The notes: a model not told the origin generated them from the letters alone. DNA of 64,000 nt from Hepsetus odoe (GCA_017165825.1 CM029384.1:19175158-19239157); one strand, 5' to 3'. Numbered from the stretch's first letter, positions 21,860 to 33,688 are shown. A program made the numbers and translations.

Positions 21860-22060
21860 TAACTATTTAGCCCAAAACGTAGATTCGCCTGAAGACCCAC
21901 TTGTTCAAGGAATACCTAGGGGACTAACCTTTCCTTACTAGCCCTATACTTATACTTTTCCCTACACCTTTGACACTTTAGCTCTAATATTTGGGTACCT
22001 ATAAAAGCTTTTGTAATTATTTCTATATAAACTTCTAGAATGAATCGCTTCATTCTTTAA
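21860..22060 (+). pseudogene. LINE ORF2 C-terminal fragment (uncertain)
   Basis: Around 21880-21930 the frame reads close to RLKTHLFKEYLGD, which resembles the C-terminal end of L2-type LINE proteins. The rest is AT-rich, like a LINE 3' untranslated region. The match is short and the clade is uncertain. Confidence 0.35.
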
Positions 22061-22551
22061 TCGGCAAGTCTTATGCTGTATGCATTGTGCCACAGAGCCA
22101 CCCAAAATAAGCAACGTTTACATCTTAATTTCACCAGCTAAATCAAGGAATAGCAAAAACACAGTCCTCAACCAGCAGAAATTAAGCAGTTGTGATTTCC
22201 ACATTTAGGGACTTTGCACGGGTCAGCACAACTGGTGTGCAAAGGCTGAGTGTCACCCTGAGTGAACCAGCTTCTTGATCATGGTATCTTCCCAGGTAGA
22301 TAAGTATCCTTGAATTATGTACGGCGTGAATTATTAACACAGCGAACACTGTTATGTAGTACTTCTTCAGTGTAGCAGACTAGAAGTATTGGATTGAGGG
22401 CTGTCAACCATGTATGCCTATTGTTTAATGAAAAACTTTCTTTTAGAACCAAACTTCTTTAATTTGTTATTATGAAATAATTGTTTTAGCCAGTGATCAC
22501 TAGCCGCTGTTGATCCGCATTGAAATAGATCAGCTAAGTAGAAGTGTTTTG
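22061..22551. other. Unique sequence, no gene seen
   Basis: I recognise nothing coding or repetitive in this stretch. Confidence 0.35.
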
Positions 22552-22650
22552 GGCCTGACCAACTGGTAGGAGAACATGGGGCAGACCCAGGACATGCTGG
22601 AAAGATCATACAGCTTTGCTGGCTTGGGAGTGCGTCAGGATTGTCTGGGC
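22552..22650 (+). pseudogene. LINE C-terminal fragment with GRPRTCWKD motif
   Basis: The plus strand reads PTGRRTWGRPRTCWKDH, then TALLAWE. This matches the conserved C-terminal sequence of I/Nimb-type fish LINEs (GRPRTRWRDY...LAWERLG). Only about 32 residues remain, with no reverse transcriptase domain. Confidence 0.5.
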
Positions 22651-22669
22651 TAACCATTTACCTTAGTGG

Positions 22670-22850
22670 CATTTAGCAGACCAGTCCTAATTACAGGGAC
22701 AGTCCCCCTGGAGCAATTTAGGGCTAAGGGTCTTGCTCAGGGTCCCAGTGTTGGTAGTGGTTCTAGTGCCAAAGGTGGGATTCGAACCTGGGACCTCTTG
22801 AGCCATAGGTCCATAGGCAAGTATCCTACCACTAGACCACCCCAACCCTG
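22670..22850 (-). repeat. tRNA-derived SINE, family C
   Basis: On the minus strand it starts GGTGGTCTAGTGGTAGGATA with B box GGTTCGAATCCC. The distal part (CCTAATTACAGGGACAGTCC on the plus strand) is shared with the copy at 44103-44262. Another head fragment is at 58875-58937. Confidence 0.8.
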
Positions 22851-23073
22851 AATCCTCCTCATTCCTCCTCCTCATTCAACTACCACAGTGACCCTGTCCT
22901 GAATGAGTGGTTCGGAAAATGTATGAATTGATTCATAGTCAGTGCATTGACAGGTTCGGAGAGATATATACAAATATAGACAAAATTCTGGCTAAACCAG
23001 AATTGAAGGTTTTCAATAGTGTAGGCCTGATTAAAGCTATGTTCTGTGTAGTTCAGACAGTTTTGCTCTGAAG

Positions 23074-23112
<39 letters not shown>

Positions 23113-24246
23113 CAAGAGAGCAGGAATCTATCATCTGCCATATGTTAAATAGGCACTGGGGAAGTAGGTGTGTACAGGCTGCTCTGTACTTTATTCTTTA
23201 TTGTTTTAGCTGTTAGAAAGAGACAGATAATGGCACTGCGTCACTGATGCATCACATGCACACTCTAGTAGGCTGACAGTCCACCCCCACACACTTACAC
23301 ACACACACATTTTATGGGTAGCTATTACACTTTCAGTCAGTTATTACTCACCCAGTCAAAGCCTATGGAAAATCCAGCACTGCCAGTGGAACACATCACA
23401 TACCCGCAAAGCTAGTGCCACTAGGGACAAAATTAGTACGGCATAAGCAGAGAGAGAGCTAAAACTCATAAAAGTTTTGTATATTCACATTAAGTAAGGC
23501 AAAATGTGCCTTACTGCCAGCTGTTGATTTCAGCAAAGCCTTTGAATACCCTCTACTATGGTCACTGACCCTTAGAACAGAAAACAGCATAAGAAAGCCA
23601 GTGCCAGGCTAAAGCAACTCTCTAAAAACAGTGGAAAATACCAGGAAAAAAAACCCAGGCAGAAAGTCAGTATAAGCTTCTGTAAGGTCATATGGCCTAA
23701 ATTGTTTGGCGGTTAGCCCTTGACTTACCTGCAATTTTATCCCCCTCCATAACCGGACATACACACACTCCACACCCGTGTATAGCCTCAGCCTTTCTCC
23801 TCCAACCTTTTTTTTTTTTTTTTTTTTTTAGACTTCCCTTTTCTCTCCCCCTACGGCACTCTCTCTCTCTCACTCACACATGCTCTCCTCTCTCTTGCGC
23901 TCTCTCTCATTCTCTCTCTCTTTCGCGCTCTCTCTCTCTCCCCCTTTTTCCTTGGTTTAATTTCTTCCGTGTGCTGTGATAATGAGTGCATCCAGGATTA
24001 CAACATACCCATGTGCTGATCATATGGAGCTTTTTTCTTTTTGCTGCCAGTGTTATGCTCTTTCTTTCTATGGCTTTTTTTTTTTTTTTTACTGTAGACA
24101 TTTTTCCTAAATGTTCTCCTTCTCTTTTCTGTTTTTGTCAATCCACCCTCTTAGCTTTCCTTTTCTTTCTCTCTCTCTCTCTTGCTCTCTCTCCCTCAGT
24201 TTTTCTTTCTGCATATTTTCCACTCAGTTTCTCTTTATGTCCCTTG

Positions 24247-24290
<44 letters not shown>

Positions 24291-24782
24291 CTGACACTGA
24301 AGTGGTATTGTATCTCAGATGGAAATTTAAGGCCATGTGATTTCAGCTCCTTTTCCCAAAATATCTCTGCCTCTCCTCTCAGTGGCATGAGGAATCCATG
24401 ATAGCCATGTCAGGATCTTCCCCAGGGTGTGTTCTGTGTGCGCTTGCAGGAGTGACCAAGACACACCATGAAAAGAAAGCTAAGAAGCCATCAATCACTC
24501 ACTTTACACATGCCGAAGCTATGCAATTCAAACAAATCTGCACTTACCCAGACTGTACACAAACATCATTATTCACTTCCATTCATTTATCCCCCACCAG
24601 CTTTCTGAAGTTATTTTTAAGTTTTTTCTGTGCTTCTGTGCCCTGTCCACTACTCTTGAAAGGTTATAGGTCATTTGGTGAGCAGGCAGAGCCCAAACAT
24701 ACTCAGCACATACACATTTTTCTTATAGCACAAAAGAAATGGGCTACACCCTCTCTTTCTTTCTTCCACACACCTCACCACA
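22851..24782. repeat. Stretch dominated by (AG)n/(CT)n and poly(T) tracts
   Basis: (AG)n lies at about 23077-23108, poly(T) at about 23808-23830, (CT)n with GC interruptions at 23860-23942, poly(T) at about 24077-24090, and (CT)n at about 24249-24287. Between them is unique sequence with no recognised gene. Long serine/leucine or arginine/glutamate frames here are repeat translation. Confidence 0.75.
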
Positions 24783-24953
24783 TCTCCGTCTGTTGTTGTC
24801 TGTCTTGTCTTGCACTTGTTGCCCCGTGTTGTGTCTTATGTTGTCTTGTGTCTTGTCTTGTGTGTAGCACCAGGGTCCTGGAGGAACGTTATTTCGTTTC
24901 ACTGTGTACTGTGTATATGGCTGAAATGACAATAAAATCCTACTTGACTTGAC
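24783..24953 (+). mobile_element. 5'-truncated L2 LINE, 3' end only
   Basis: It matches the last 170 bases of the L2 at 16255-18712, including CACCAGGGTCCTGGAGGAAC, GTTATTTCGTTTCACT and the AATGACAATAAAATCCTACT tail with TTGACTTGACTT. This is a typical dead-on-arrival LINE insertion. Confidence 0.85.
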
Positions 24954-25573
24954 TTCACCACCATTCTCTTACACTAGAAGCGATAGATAGCAAACTAATG
25001 TCACCACCCACATCCCACGTATAGTCTATCAGTCAAGACATGTTTGGTGTCAGAAGCCTTTGTAGTATCCAGATATAAATAGTCATAAATTAAATTTTAC
25101 TTGATTTCTTAGAATAAAAATGGATGATAATGTGCTTTTAAGGATGCTATATGTAAAATATGTCACTATTTTCTGATTAAATTAGATTACTCAATAACAA
25201 AAATAACTAAACGTTCACCTGGGTCACATGGATGTCACATGGATGTTTGTAGTTCTAATTTCATGTCTATAAAGTGAAATGAAACGTTTGCTGTTTATAT
25301 ATTACTACTCAGCACAATAATCAAGTTATGTAGTTGCTGCTTTAGTTATCTTACATATCTTTCAACCAGTTCAATTTTCTCTGCAATATCAGAGTCAAGT
25401 ATTGACATGAACCAAGCATGAATCTTTGAGGCATACAGTATATGACCTACAGGCTGAGATGATATCATTTACACCCCGCTTTTTTCATAAGATCATTCTT
25501 TCAGATATTAAGATACTTCTTCATGGTGTATGAAATTCCTCAAGCTATGAGTCACAACAAACTACCATAAAAC
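24954..25573. other. Unique sequence, no gene seen
   Basis: AT-rich, with no recognised coding or repeat content. Confidence 0.35.
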
Positions 25574-25662
25574 CACATAAAAAAACAATAATCAAGCCTT
25601 TTTGCTTGTTAGTAATTAACTGACACAAAGGCAAAAAGGCTTGATTATTGTTTTTTTATGTG
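25574..25662. repeat. Perfect 32-base inverted repeat with 25-base loop
   Basis: The left arm 25574-25605 (begins CACATAAAAAAACAAT, ends CCTTTTTGC) is the exact reverse complement of the right arm 25631-25662. The loop is 25606-25630. The right arm overlaps the next palindrome by six bases. Confidence 0.9.
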
Positions 25663-25746
25663 TGTAATATGAGCACAGGAGCATACGACTTCAGTTACTA
25701 ATTAGTAACTGAAGTTGTATGCTCCTGTGCTCATATTACACACATA
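25657..25746. repeat. 90-base near-perfect spacerless palindrome
   Basis: Arms of 45 bases meet with no spacer at 25701/25702 (centre AGTTACTAATTAGTAACT). The only mismatch is 25687 G opposite 25716 T, which is still a G-T wobble in a hairpin. It overlaps the preceding inverted repeat at 25657-25662. No transposon terminal motif or flanking duplication is evident. Confidence 0.9.
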
Positions 25747-27419
25747 TGACTCCTGACTCATAAAGCAAAAAGCCCAAAGGCTTCTGAGCACTATGAGAGA
25801 GCTCATACATCTACACCCACTGTAAACTAACAGATTCATTGAGGAAATAGTTAAACCATGTTTAAAATCTTTATCATATTAATGGTTCCTATAGACCTCC
25901 TATAGACAATACTTTCAATGCAGAAAATTAGTGGACTCAGGTCCTGTTTGCAACAGAAATCATCAAACAGCATGAAGACAATTATTAGTAGCTTCATCCC
26001 CTGCCCACTGGCTTCTGCGCTTTGAGTATATTCTTTTCTAAGTATAATGCAAATTTAGCTGGTAAAGATTAGCTAGAAAAATGGAGAAGTATTCCTTTAA
26101 TGCAGTCACTTTCTAGAACACAGACAGAGCCACTGTCAGAGTTTGCTTTTGCAGCAGATGTCGGTAATCTGTACACACCATTCCACACAGACAGAATAAA
26201 ATATGAAAATACAAATATATAAAGCTGTACCCCTTCATTCTAAGTGATAAAGCTTTGCTAACTCCTTGCTGTCTGATTACAAAGAGTTTACCCAAAAAGG
26301 TCTCTAAACAGCGACTCCTAATACATTCACACCAAACTTGATAAAAGGAATGTGTTTTACTGGCTTAACAGCACCACCAGCTGGACATCAAAGTTTGTGG
26401 AGTAACTTTTAAAGGACCCATCTTAAAAATGTTCTTAGTATTTTATGTTTTTTTTAGCATTTTTTAAATTATTTATTTTTTTATTTATTTGTGTTCATTC
26501 CTCTGGATTCATGTTTGAGTTTATAAAGGGAATAGTTGCACCAAAATTCTATTTTATACATCTATTTATGTGAAAACAGTTACAAGAAAATCCATGTGTG
26601 TGACATGTTCATGTTTGTGACATCGCAATTAGGCTTAATACAGACAGGCTGTTTTGCATCTTTATTCCCAAATTTGGTCTGTGTGGACTGGGATTAAAAG
26701 CTATGTTTTGAAAAATATTCCAAATGCACAGGGAGTTAAAGCAAGCATCTATTACAGGCTGTAGGCTTTATCAGGAAACCTGGCGATGAGGTAAAATAGA
26801 TGAGATAAATTTCTTTTTTTTTCCCCAGAGGACCGAGTCAAGTTGATTATCAGCAAAAATTTAACTTTGTCCTGCTTCACCTGTGGCTCTTAGATACATG
26901 GAAACATAGATACATTTATTTAATATAGATACATGTTTTTATGTAAAATAGGTTCAGTATCTGGATTTTTGTTTTCTGGTTTTTAAAGGAAAACTATTTT
27001 ACAAATGTTCTTTGGGAATTTTTTTTTTGTAGTGGGGCAGGTTAGAACAATGGAATTATTTGTTTCTGACAGAAACACATTTATTTGTGAGCAAGCAGTA
27101 AACTATTCACTCACTACTGTGAAAACCCTATATAACATTTTGCATATCAGTTATATATCAGTTTTTTTTAACCCCTGGCAAAAATTATTAGGTAACCTTA
27201 ATTAGACTGAGAAAAACTTAAATATGAACTCTGGCTCACTGAATATATATTTCAAACAAAAGAATAATTTTAATTAACAGCATTTTTATTTCTAGATTAT
27301 CTATTAAAAAAAAACAAAAATAATATTAAAGAAATAAAATGTTGGTCTTAAGCACAAGTTCTATAGGATGAACACATCACTAATAAAAAAATATTCAACG
27401 TTAAGCTTCATTCAGCTTT
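25747..27419. other. Unique AT-rich sequence, no gene seen
   Basis: No recognised gene. It contains T-rich stretches near 26440-26490 and small open frames without recognisable content. Confidence 0.35.
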
Positions 27420-27905
27420 CTCAAAAAGGGGATGACCGATTAGCTTTGCAGGATGGAACCTTTTCTTGGACCACTTTATCATTTACTCCATAAATTTCAA
27501 TTTTCAATTGGATTAAAATGTGGACTGTTGGCCCACCATATCACAGAGTATATACTCCTTCCATCATGATCCCCATGAACCTTTTATCAAATGGTGATAT
27601 GAGAAAATTTCCTAAGATTTTAACATACTCCTGTGCATTGACTGTGGAGATACGTCTTCCCTGGTACTTTATCTGACATGCAGTCCTGGATTGTAAATGA
27701 GAGGAGGAATTTAATTGTTTCTATTAGATGGTGAAGTTTCAATAGAACAACACCAGAGAAGAAGTTCCTGCACCATCTCCTTGAATGATGCAGACTGTGA
27801 TTCATTACTGATTTTCTCCTGTTTAGATGTCAGTTCTACTTTTCCTGGCTTTTTGTCTAAATTCCATTCAGCATGTTTCTTATGGTTCTATCAATTACTT
27901 TGACC
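27420..27905 (-). pseudogene. Decayed Tc1/mariner transposase fragment
   Basis: On the minus strand, near 27495-27540, the translation runs WANSPHFNPIEN followed by NLWSK. This corresponds to the third catalytic region of Tc1 transposases (SPDLNPIENLW). Other stretches fit the family's nucleotide pattern only loosely. Stops and frameshifts abound. Confidence 0.5.
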
Positions 27906-28221
27906 CCTGTACATATGTTTTCTTTTCCGTTCCATATAGGTGTCATGGTGTGTGTTGCTCTGCCACGACTGAGCAGTAGACTCATCTATATATATCTTTA
28001 TGAATCAGTGATTATGAAAATGTGATTTTCTTTATTTTCTAAGTAAAAACACTAGGTGAACACTGATTCAGTTATTCAGAGTTGTGTAACATTTTATGCA
28101 ACAAGCATATTTGTGCTGATTATATGCACCAGAAAGTAAGTGTGTGTGTGCGGCAGAAATGCTGATGTAGCAGAAAGAGTTTAATTTTCTCACTGGAAAA
28201 GGATGTCTCAGTGATGAGCCA

Positions 28222-28292
<71 letters not shown>

Positions 28293-29038
28293 AAAAGAAA
28301 AGAAGTCATTTGGTCTGTCTATGAAAAGAAAATGCTATTGTCATCTTGCTAGCATGCAAACACTCTCCCACACTATGACATTATTTTTCCATATGATCTC
28401 ACATACACAGATGCAGACAAACCAGCTAAGACAATAGACAAAGTGTGAGACACACAGAGTTCCTTTAGAAAAGGCTGATTTATATTCTTCCTGCCCATAT
28501 AGCCACTTTTTTTAGAATCTCTGCTCTTGCTTGGAGTACTAACAGACTTCTGCTTCTTTCCTGATGTAGTTTTGTGTTAGCAACCCTTAACCCTTTCAAT
28601 ACCGGACAGTGTCTCATCAAAGAGCTAATTTTGCTTGTTAGGGGTGTGACATGTTTAACCATTATTGTGTCAATAACATGCCACAACAATGCCAATGCCA
28701 CTGATGTTCTAAAAAAGGTTCTAATGGCCCCTAAATACTAAAACTGAGCAGTCATGAATGGAAAAGGTTTTTTAGTTCAAGTTGTGCAAAAATGTATTTC
28801 TTTAAAATATGTACATTATACCAACACAATATATTTCATCAATACAGTTATCCTAACTGGAATTGTGGGGGTGCTGGAGCCGATCCCATGTCTTATATTC
28901 TTTAATAACTGTAATAGTGTGGAAATTATATATACATGTTTGAGTGAATTAAATTCAGCATACCTAAGTATCCATTTTGTTAACAGGATCAAGCTATCTA
29001 ACTTTGTTAAACTACCTATCTCTCCACTGTCTCTGATT

Positions 29039-29127
<89 letters not shown>

Positions 29128-29704
29128 GTGTGTGTGTGCGTAACCCACATTCATTCTACTCACCAGCCCCAGCTGCACTTGCAGAATCTCCTCTCTCTAG
29201 CCTTCGTAGCCTGCTGCTAGTAGACCGAGCAATACCTGCATAGACACATAGCCTGTCAACTGCAATTTATATTTCTCTTTCTTTTATTTATTTAGCATAG
29301 AAGTCTTTCCCAGATGGGTAATATTGCAAGAATCACCCTAAGACTCCTAGCACCATGCACCTGCAATAGGGTTCAAATGGATATAACTGTTCTTTTTTAA
29401 TATCAGTACAGATATTTTCTGAACACTATCCAATTTTTAGCCTGTATTTCCTGGTATTTATTAGACAGATAGATATATTCAGTTAGACAGAACATGGCAC
29501 CTTTAATATCTGACCACTCAGTTATTTGAGTAACTAAAAGTATCAAACGTGAGAGGGTGACCAGTGCTTGTTGTTATACAGGTGTGTCCTGTTAGAATGA
29601 TTGTTTAAACTAAAAATAGTTCTAGTTATGTATGCTTAGCTGAAGCATTTGATTTTACCTGGGCATAGGAAGTACAACAATTTGGAATGTCCACAGGTGT
29701 ACTG
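27906..29704. repeat. Unique sequence with (CA)n(GA)n and long (TA)n tracts
   Basis: (CA)n then (GA)n lies at about 28223-28291, and about 40 TA units (with one interruption) at 29045-29126, flanked by TG units. No gene is recognised. The apparent tyrosine/isoleucine frames are translation of the TA tract. Confidence 0.7.
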
Positions 29705-30336
29705 AACAATACACATCCAAACCAACGCAACCTTGCTTCTCTAACTTTGTTTCCAAAACATCTAACCTGAGCTGTCCCTCTGGTATACTCATTTCTAATC
29801 CTGTCCATCCTCGTCACACCCAAAGAAAATCTCAGCATCTTTAACTCTGACACCTCCAGCTCTGTCTCCTATCTCTTCGTCAGTGCCACTGTCTCCAACC
29901 CATACAACATAGCTGGTCTCACTGCTGTCCTGTAAACCTTCCCTTTTACTCTAGCTGGTACCTGTCTGCCACAAATCTCTCCAGCCACTCTTCTCCACCC
30001 ATTCCAACCAGCCTGCACTCTCTTCTTCACCTCTCTTACACACTCACTGTTACTCTGAATTGTTGATCCCAAGTATTTAAACTCCTCCACCTTTGTTACC
30101 TCCACTCCCTGCATCCTCACCACTCCACTTTCCTCCCTTTCATTCATACTCATGTATTCTGTCTTTGACCTACTCACTTTCATTCCTCTCCTCTCTAGAG
30201 CAAATCTCCATCTCTCCAAGTTCTCCACAAGCTGCTCCCTACTCTCACTGCAGATCACAATATCATCAGCAAACATCATCGACCACTATTACTATACCAC
30301 TATACCACTATTACTATAGCAAACATGAATCCAACC

Positions 30337-30460
30337 ATCCATTATCTGCCGCTTGTCCCAAACGTGGTCGCGGGGGAGTGCTGGTATCCAACCCAGCGCA
30401 CACAGGGCGAGGACGGGGGACGCACCCTGGACAGGTTGCCAGCCCATCGCAGGGAGACAA
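30337..30460 (-). repeat. 5'-truncated SINE family B inside RTE copy A, with target duplication
   Basis: The 10-base duplication GAATCCAACC at 30327-30336 and 30461-30470 brackets it exactly. On the minus strand it contains the family B tail GATGGGCTGGCAACCTGTCC and ends GGGACAAGCGGCAGATAATG. The head is missing, as expected for a truncated reverse transcript. Confidence 0.85.
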
Positions 30461-31032
30461 GAATCCAACCTCTATCTTAAATGCATCCATCCCTCCCACT
30501 GCAGATCTCACCCTTGTTACACTGCCCTCATACATATCCTGAACTACTCTTACATACTTCTCTGTAACACTCTGTAACAAGACTTCCTCACACAAAACCA
30601 CAACTTCTCTCTAGGCAGCCTGTCATATGCTTTCTCCAAGTCCACAAAGACACAACTGCAACTCCTTCTGACCTTCTCCATCAAAACCCTCAGAGAAAAC
30701 ATGGCATCTGTAGTGCTCTTTCTTGCCATAAGACCATACTGTTGTTCAATAATCCTCACCTCTTTTCTTAACCTAGCTTCCACAACTCTTTCCCATAACT
30801 TCATGGTGTGGCTGATCAACTTTATCCCTGTATAGTTACTACAGCTCTGTGCATCACCCTTATTCTTGAAGATCGGTACCAGTACACTTTGTCTCCACTC
30901 CTCAGGCATCCTCTCACTTTCCAAGATTGTGTTAAACAATCTGGTCAGAATCTCAACTGAATCTCCCTTAAACATCTCCATGCTTCCATTGGTATGTCAT
31001 CCGGTCCAACAGCCTTTCCATTCTTCATCCTA

Positions 31033-31244
31033 GGCAGCGGTGGCCTAGTGGTTAGGGAGTTCCACAGGATCGGAAGATTGTGGGTTCAAACCCCTTACCA
31101 GTAGGTTGCTCTGAGGTACCCTTCAGCAAGGTAGCATTCCCGTCACTGCTCCCTGGGTGCTTTCAGCCCCCTGCTGCATGGTGTGTGTTTGTATGCATGG
31201 GTTAAATGCAAAAGTCCAGTTTCACAATGATGAGAAGTCACTTT
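31033..31244 (+). repeat. SINE family A inside RTE copy A
   Basis: It is a complete copy with GGCCTAGTGGTTAGGG head, a B box GGGTTCAAACCCC, and a tail with GCATGGGTTAAATGC ending GTCACTTTCA. It interrupts the RTE between TTCATCC and CATTGCTGCCC, which are contiguous in copies B and D. It therefore inserted after the RTE. Confidence 0.85.
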
Positions 31245-32204
31245 CATTGCTGCCCTTACATACAATTCATCAAACACCTTATCTTTAGCCTTAGCCACTG
31301 TGGTTCTTCTCCTTGTATTCCTGTCTACTTTCTTCATCTCTCTGACTGCACCACTTCTTCTTTGCCTTCCTCTTCTTCTGTATACACTCCTGTACTTCTT
31401 GGTTCCATCCCCAGGTTTCCTTTTCCTCCTTCTTCCTACCAAGTACATTTCTAGCTGTCACTTTCCTCCTCTTCTTGACCTCCGAGGTCTACAACCTACA
31501 ACGGATCTACAACCATCTGACCTTCAGCATTCCTCTCCTTGACACCAAACCAGCTTCAAACTCATCACCCTCCCTGACACCCTCTTCACCTCCAAAACAC
31601 TCTCCACATATTCTTCCTTCAGGATAACACCTACCCTATTCCTCCTTCCATCCACATCTTGGTAAATCTTTAAACCCACCTCCAATGCATTTGGCCTTAT
31701 TACCCTTGCATCTAGTCTCTTGCACACACAAAATGTCAACTTTCCTTCTCTCCATCATATCAGCTAATTCTCTACCTTTACCAGTCATGCTGCCAACATT
31801 CAAAGTTCCTACCCTCACTTCCACTCTCCTGCACTTCTTCCTCTCCTCCTCCCTCTGAACATGCCTTCCTCCTCTTCTTCTCATTTGGCCAACAGTAGTC
31901 GTTGGTGGTCATTTACCCGGGCCTCGACCAATCTGGTATGGAATTCTGTTTTGTTGTCCATACATTGATTTGGCAAAAGTTTTACACCGGATGCCCTACC
32001 TGATGTAACCTTCCCCATTTATCTCGGCTTGGGACCGCCACGAAGAAATACACTTGCTTTTGCATCCCTAGTGGCTGGGTTCGTAACCCAACTAAACATA
32101 CGTTTCAAATTCTAAAGAGCAGAAAGAAGAGAGGAATTTTCCCAGTACTTTTACTTGCTTTAAAAACTGGGTGGTCAGTTATGAAATATGCTCTGTTCTA
32201 TATC

Positions 32205-32395
32205 TTTACTGCTTACCCTGGATAGGGTTACCATGGCACACAGGGCAATAGGCAGAAAAGCACTCTGGACAGGCCACCAGTCAAATGCAGGGTAGATGGA
32301 CAAATAATGTAATACACATAGATCCTGGGGTAAGCCCATGTAGACAAAGGGAGAACATGCAAACATCACATATAAAGTATCAAGACCACCCCATC
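32205..32395 (-). repeat. SINE family D fragment
   Basis: CACTCTGGACAGGCCACCAG and AGGGAGAACATGCAAAC are the reverse complement of the conserved fish SINE core and tail seen in forward orientation at 34200-34530. Confidence 0.6.
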
Positions 32396-32673
32396 TGGGA
32401 CAGGATCAATAATTGTAATTGCTGAGGTAGTTCACAATAGTAGCTGCAGAATGAACTAAGTCTACAGAAACATTTTGTCTGCCAATTGCATCCAAACTAG
32501 TATCATGCAGCAAGTCAATGATCCGAAATACACTTTCAAGTTAAAAATAATGTTATCAGAGGGAAAAAGGTGGAAGGCCACCCCATCTTGGAATCAAATC
32601 CTCGATCTTGTTACTGAAAGGCCACAGATAAGATTTTAAAAGTAATTTTAATATTAATATATTGCATTAAAAT

Positions 32674-32900
32674 AAGTCGGGGCAGTGGTGGCCTAGTGGT
32701 TATGGTGTTGGCCACATGATCAGAGGATTGGGGGTTCGAACCCCTTCCCAATAGGTTGCCCTGAGGTACCTTCGAGCAAGGTGCCATTCCCGTCATGCTC
32801 CTCCCTGCGATGGGCTGGTGTGTGTCTCCTGTCCTTCACCCTGTATGAGGTGGGATGGACTCCAGCACTCCCGCTTGGGACAAGCGGCAGAAAATGACTG
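32674..32900 (+). repeat. tRNA-derived SINE, family B, with target duplication
   Basis: The duplication GCATTAAAAT (32664-32673 and 32901-32910) defines the ends. Head GGCCTAGTGGTTATGG, B box GGTTCGAACCCC, and 3' end GGGACAAGCGGCAGAAAATG. It is the reference copy for family B in this window. Confidence 0.9.
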
Positions 32901-33597
32901 GCATTAAAATGACTACAGGATGCGGCACTTGCATTTTTGTGTACTGTTGATTGGGTAAGTGTGTGCATGTGTTTTATGTAAAAATATGTCCTATACACAC
33001 ACATATATTTACACCCACACACAGAAAGCTCGAAGCACCAGTTTCAACAGCCTGAACATTAAAGCTCATTTCACATGCCACAAAACAGACAGAAGGATCA
33101 GAAGTTCTATAGTTATTTCACAAGTTATGAGTAACACAGCTGTTCTAGTTATTCTATTCTAGTTATGAGCACATTTGCAGAAGATAGCAAAAAAAATTCT
33201 TCATGATAATTTAATGAAGATAAAACACTCCTCTGGTGATGTGACACAAGGTAAAAGTTCCAACCGTGCAAAGATTGACTGATAAACATTCACACCCGCA
33301 TAACTGAAATACTTGTTGAATACAATAGGTGCATGTTGACCTATTTCACACTCAAAAAGAGTAAGCAAAACATTTTGCTCACTTTCACTTTGACTTTCAC
33401 TCTTTAGATTAAGATCTCAGGAAGTCCACCAAGTAGAAGAAAAGTAAGTAGAGCTAGGAGAGCTATAAGAAATAAGAAAAGCTGTGAAAGTGAGTCATGT
33501 ATGAGTGTGATACGGTCAACTCTGGTCTGCAGCTCCATAAATACCTGTGGCTGTAGTTTTTAGCTATGAAGCATATGAGAGTGAAAATGACTATTTT

Positions 33598-33688
33598 GGT
33601 GTTTCAGGGCAACCTACTGGTCTATGATGCGATACATTTTGATTCCTGAGGCCTAGGCCCTAACCACTAGACCACCACTGCCCCTAAG
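33598..33688 (-). repeat. SINE family A head fragment
   Basis: On the minus strand it starts GGGGCAGTGGTGGTCTAGTG, then GGTTAGGGCCTAGGCC, and continues to GCCCTGAAACACC. The tail is missing. Confidence 0.65.

Larger units (their letters stand above)
29705..31884 (-). pseudogene. RTE ORF (endonuclease-reverse transcriptase) pseudogene, copy A
   Basis: RTE elements encode one protein with an APE-type endonuclease and a reverse transcriptase. Visible parts, N to C, are: VRVGTLNVGSMTGKGRELAD and CVQETR (endonuclease start, about 31820-31735); a deletion; EWRQSVLVPIFKNKGDAQSC (about 30900); FVDLEKAYDRLP (motif A, about 30645); an intact MMFADDIVICSE (motif C, 30279-30244, FADD at 30273-30262); and KTEYMS, FKYLGST and MLYGLETVALTKR. 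The C-terminal end is missing. Motif B is lost in the deleted segment. Frameshifts and two SINEs make it inactive. Confidence 0.85.
29705..32083 (-). mobile_element. RTE-clade LINE, copy A, 3'-truncated, with nested SINEs
   Basis: On the minus strand it begins with the family 5' end (complement of CATCCCTAGTGGCTGGG at 32063-32079). It runs through endonuclease and reverse transcriptase and is lost at about 29705 inside the sequence equivalent to LRWFGHVQ. Compared with copy B it lacks about 250 bases of endonuclease near 31535 and the sequence between motifs B and C near 30285-30320. Two SINEs are nested at 30337-30460 and 31033-31244. Confidence 0.85.

Noticed and set aside
23986..24401. Leucine/serine/phenylalanine-rich frames that look like membrane proteins
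   Set aside because: They are translation of (CT)n and poly(T) tracts.
30093..30542. 149-codon plus-strand frame rich in Ser and Pro
   Set aside because: It is antisense to the RTE reverse transcriptase and runs into a nested SINE.
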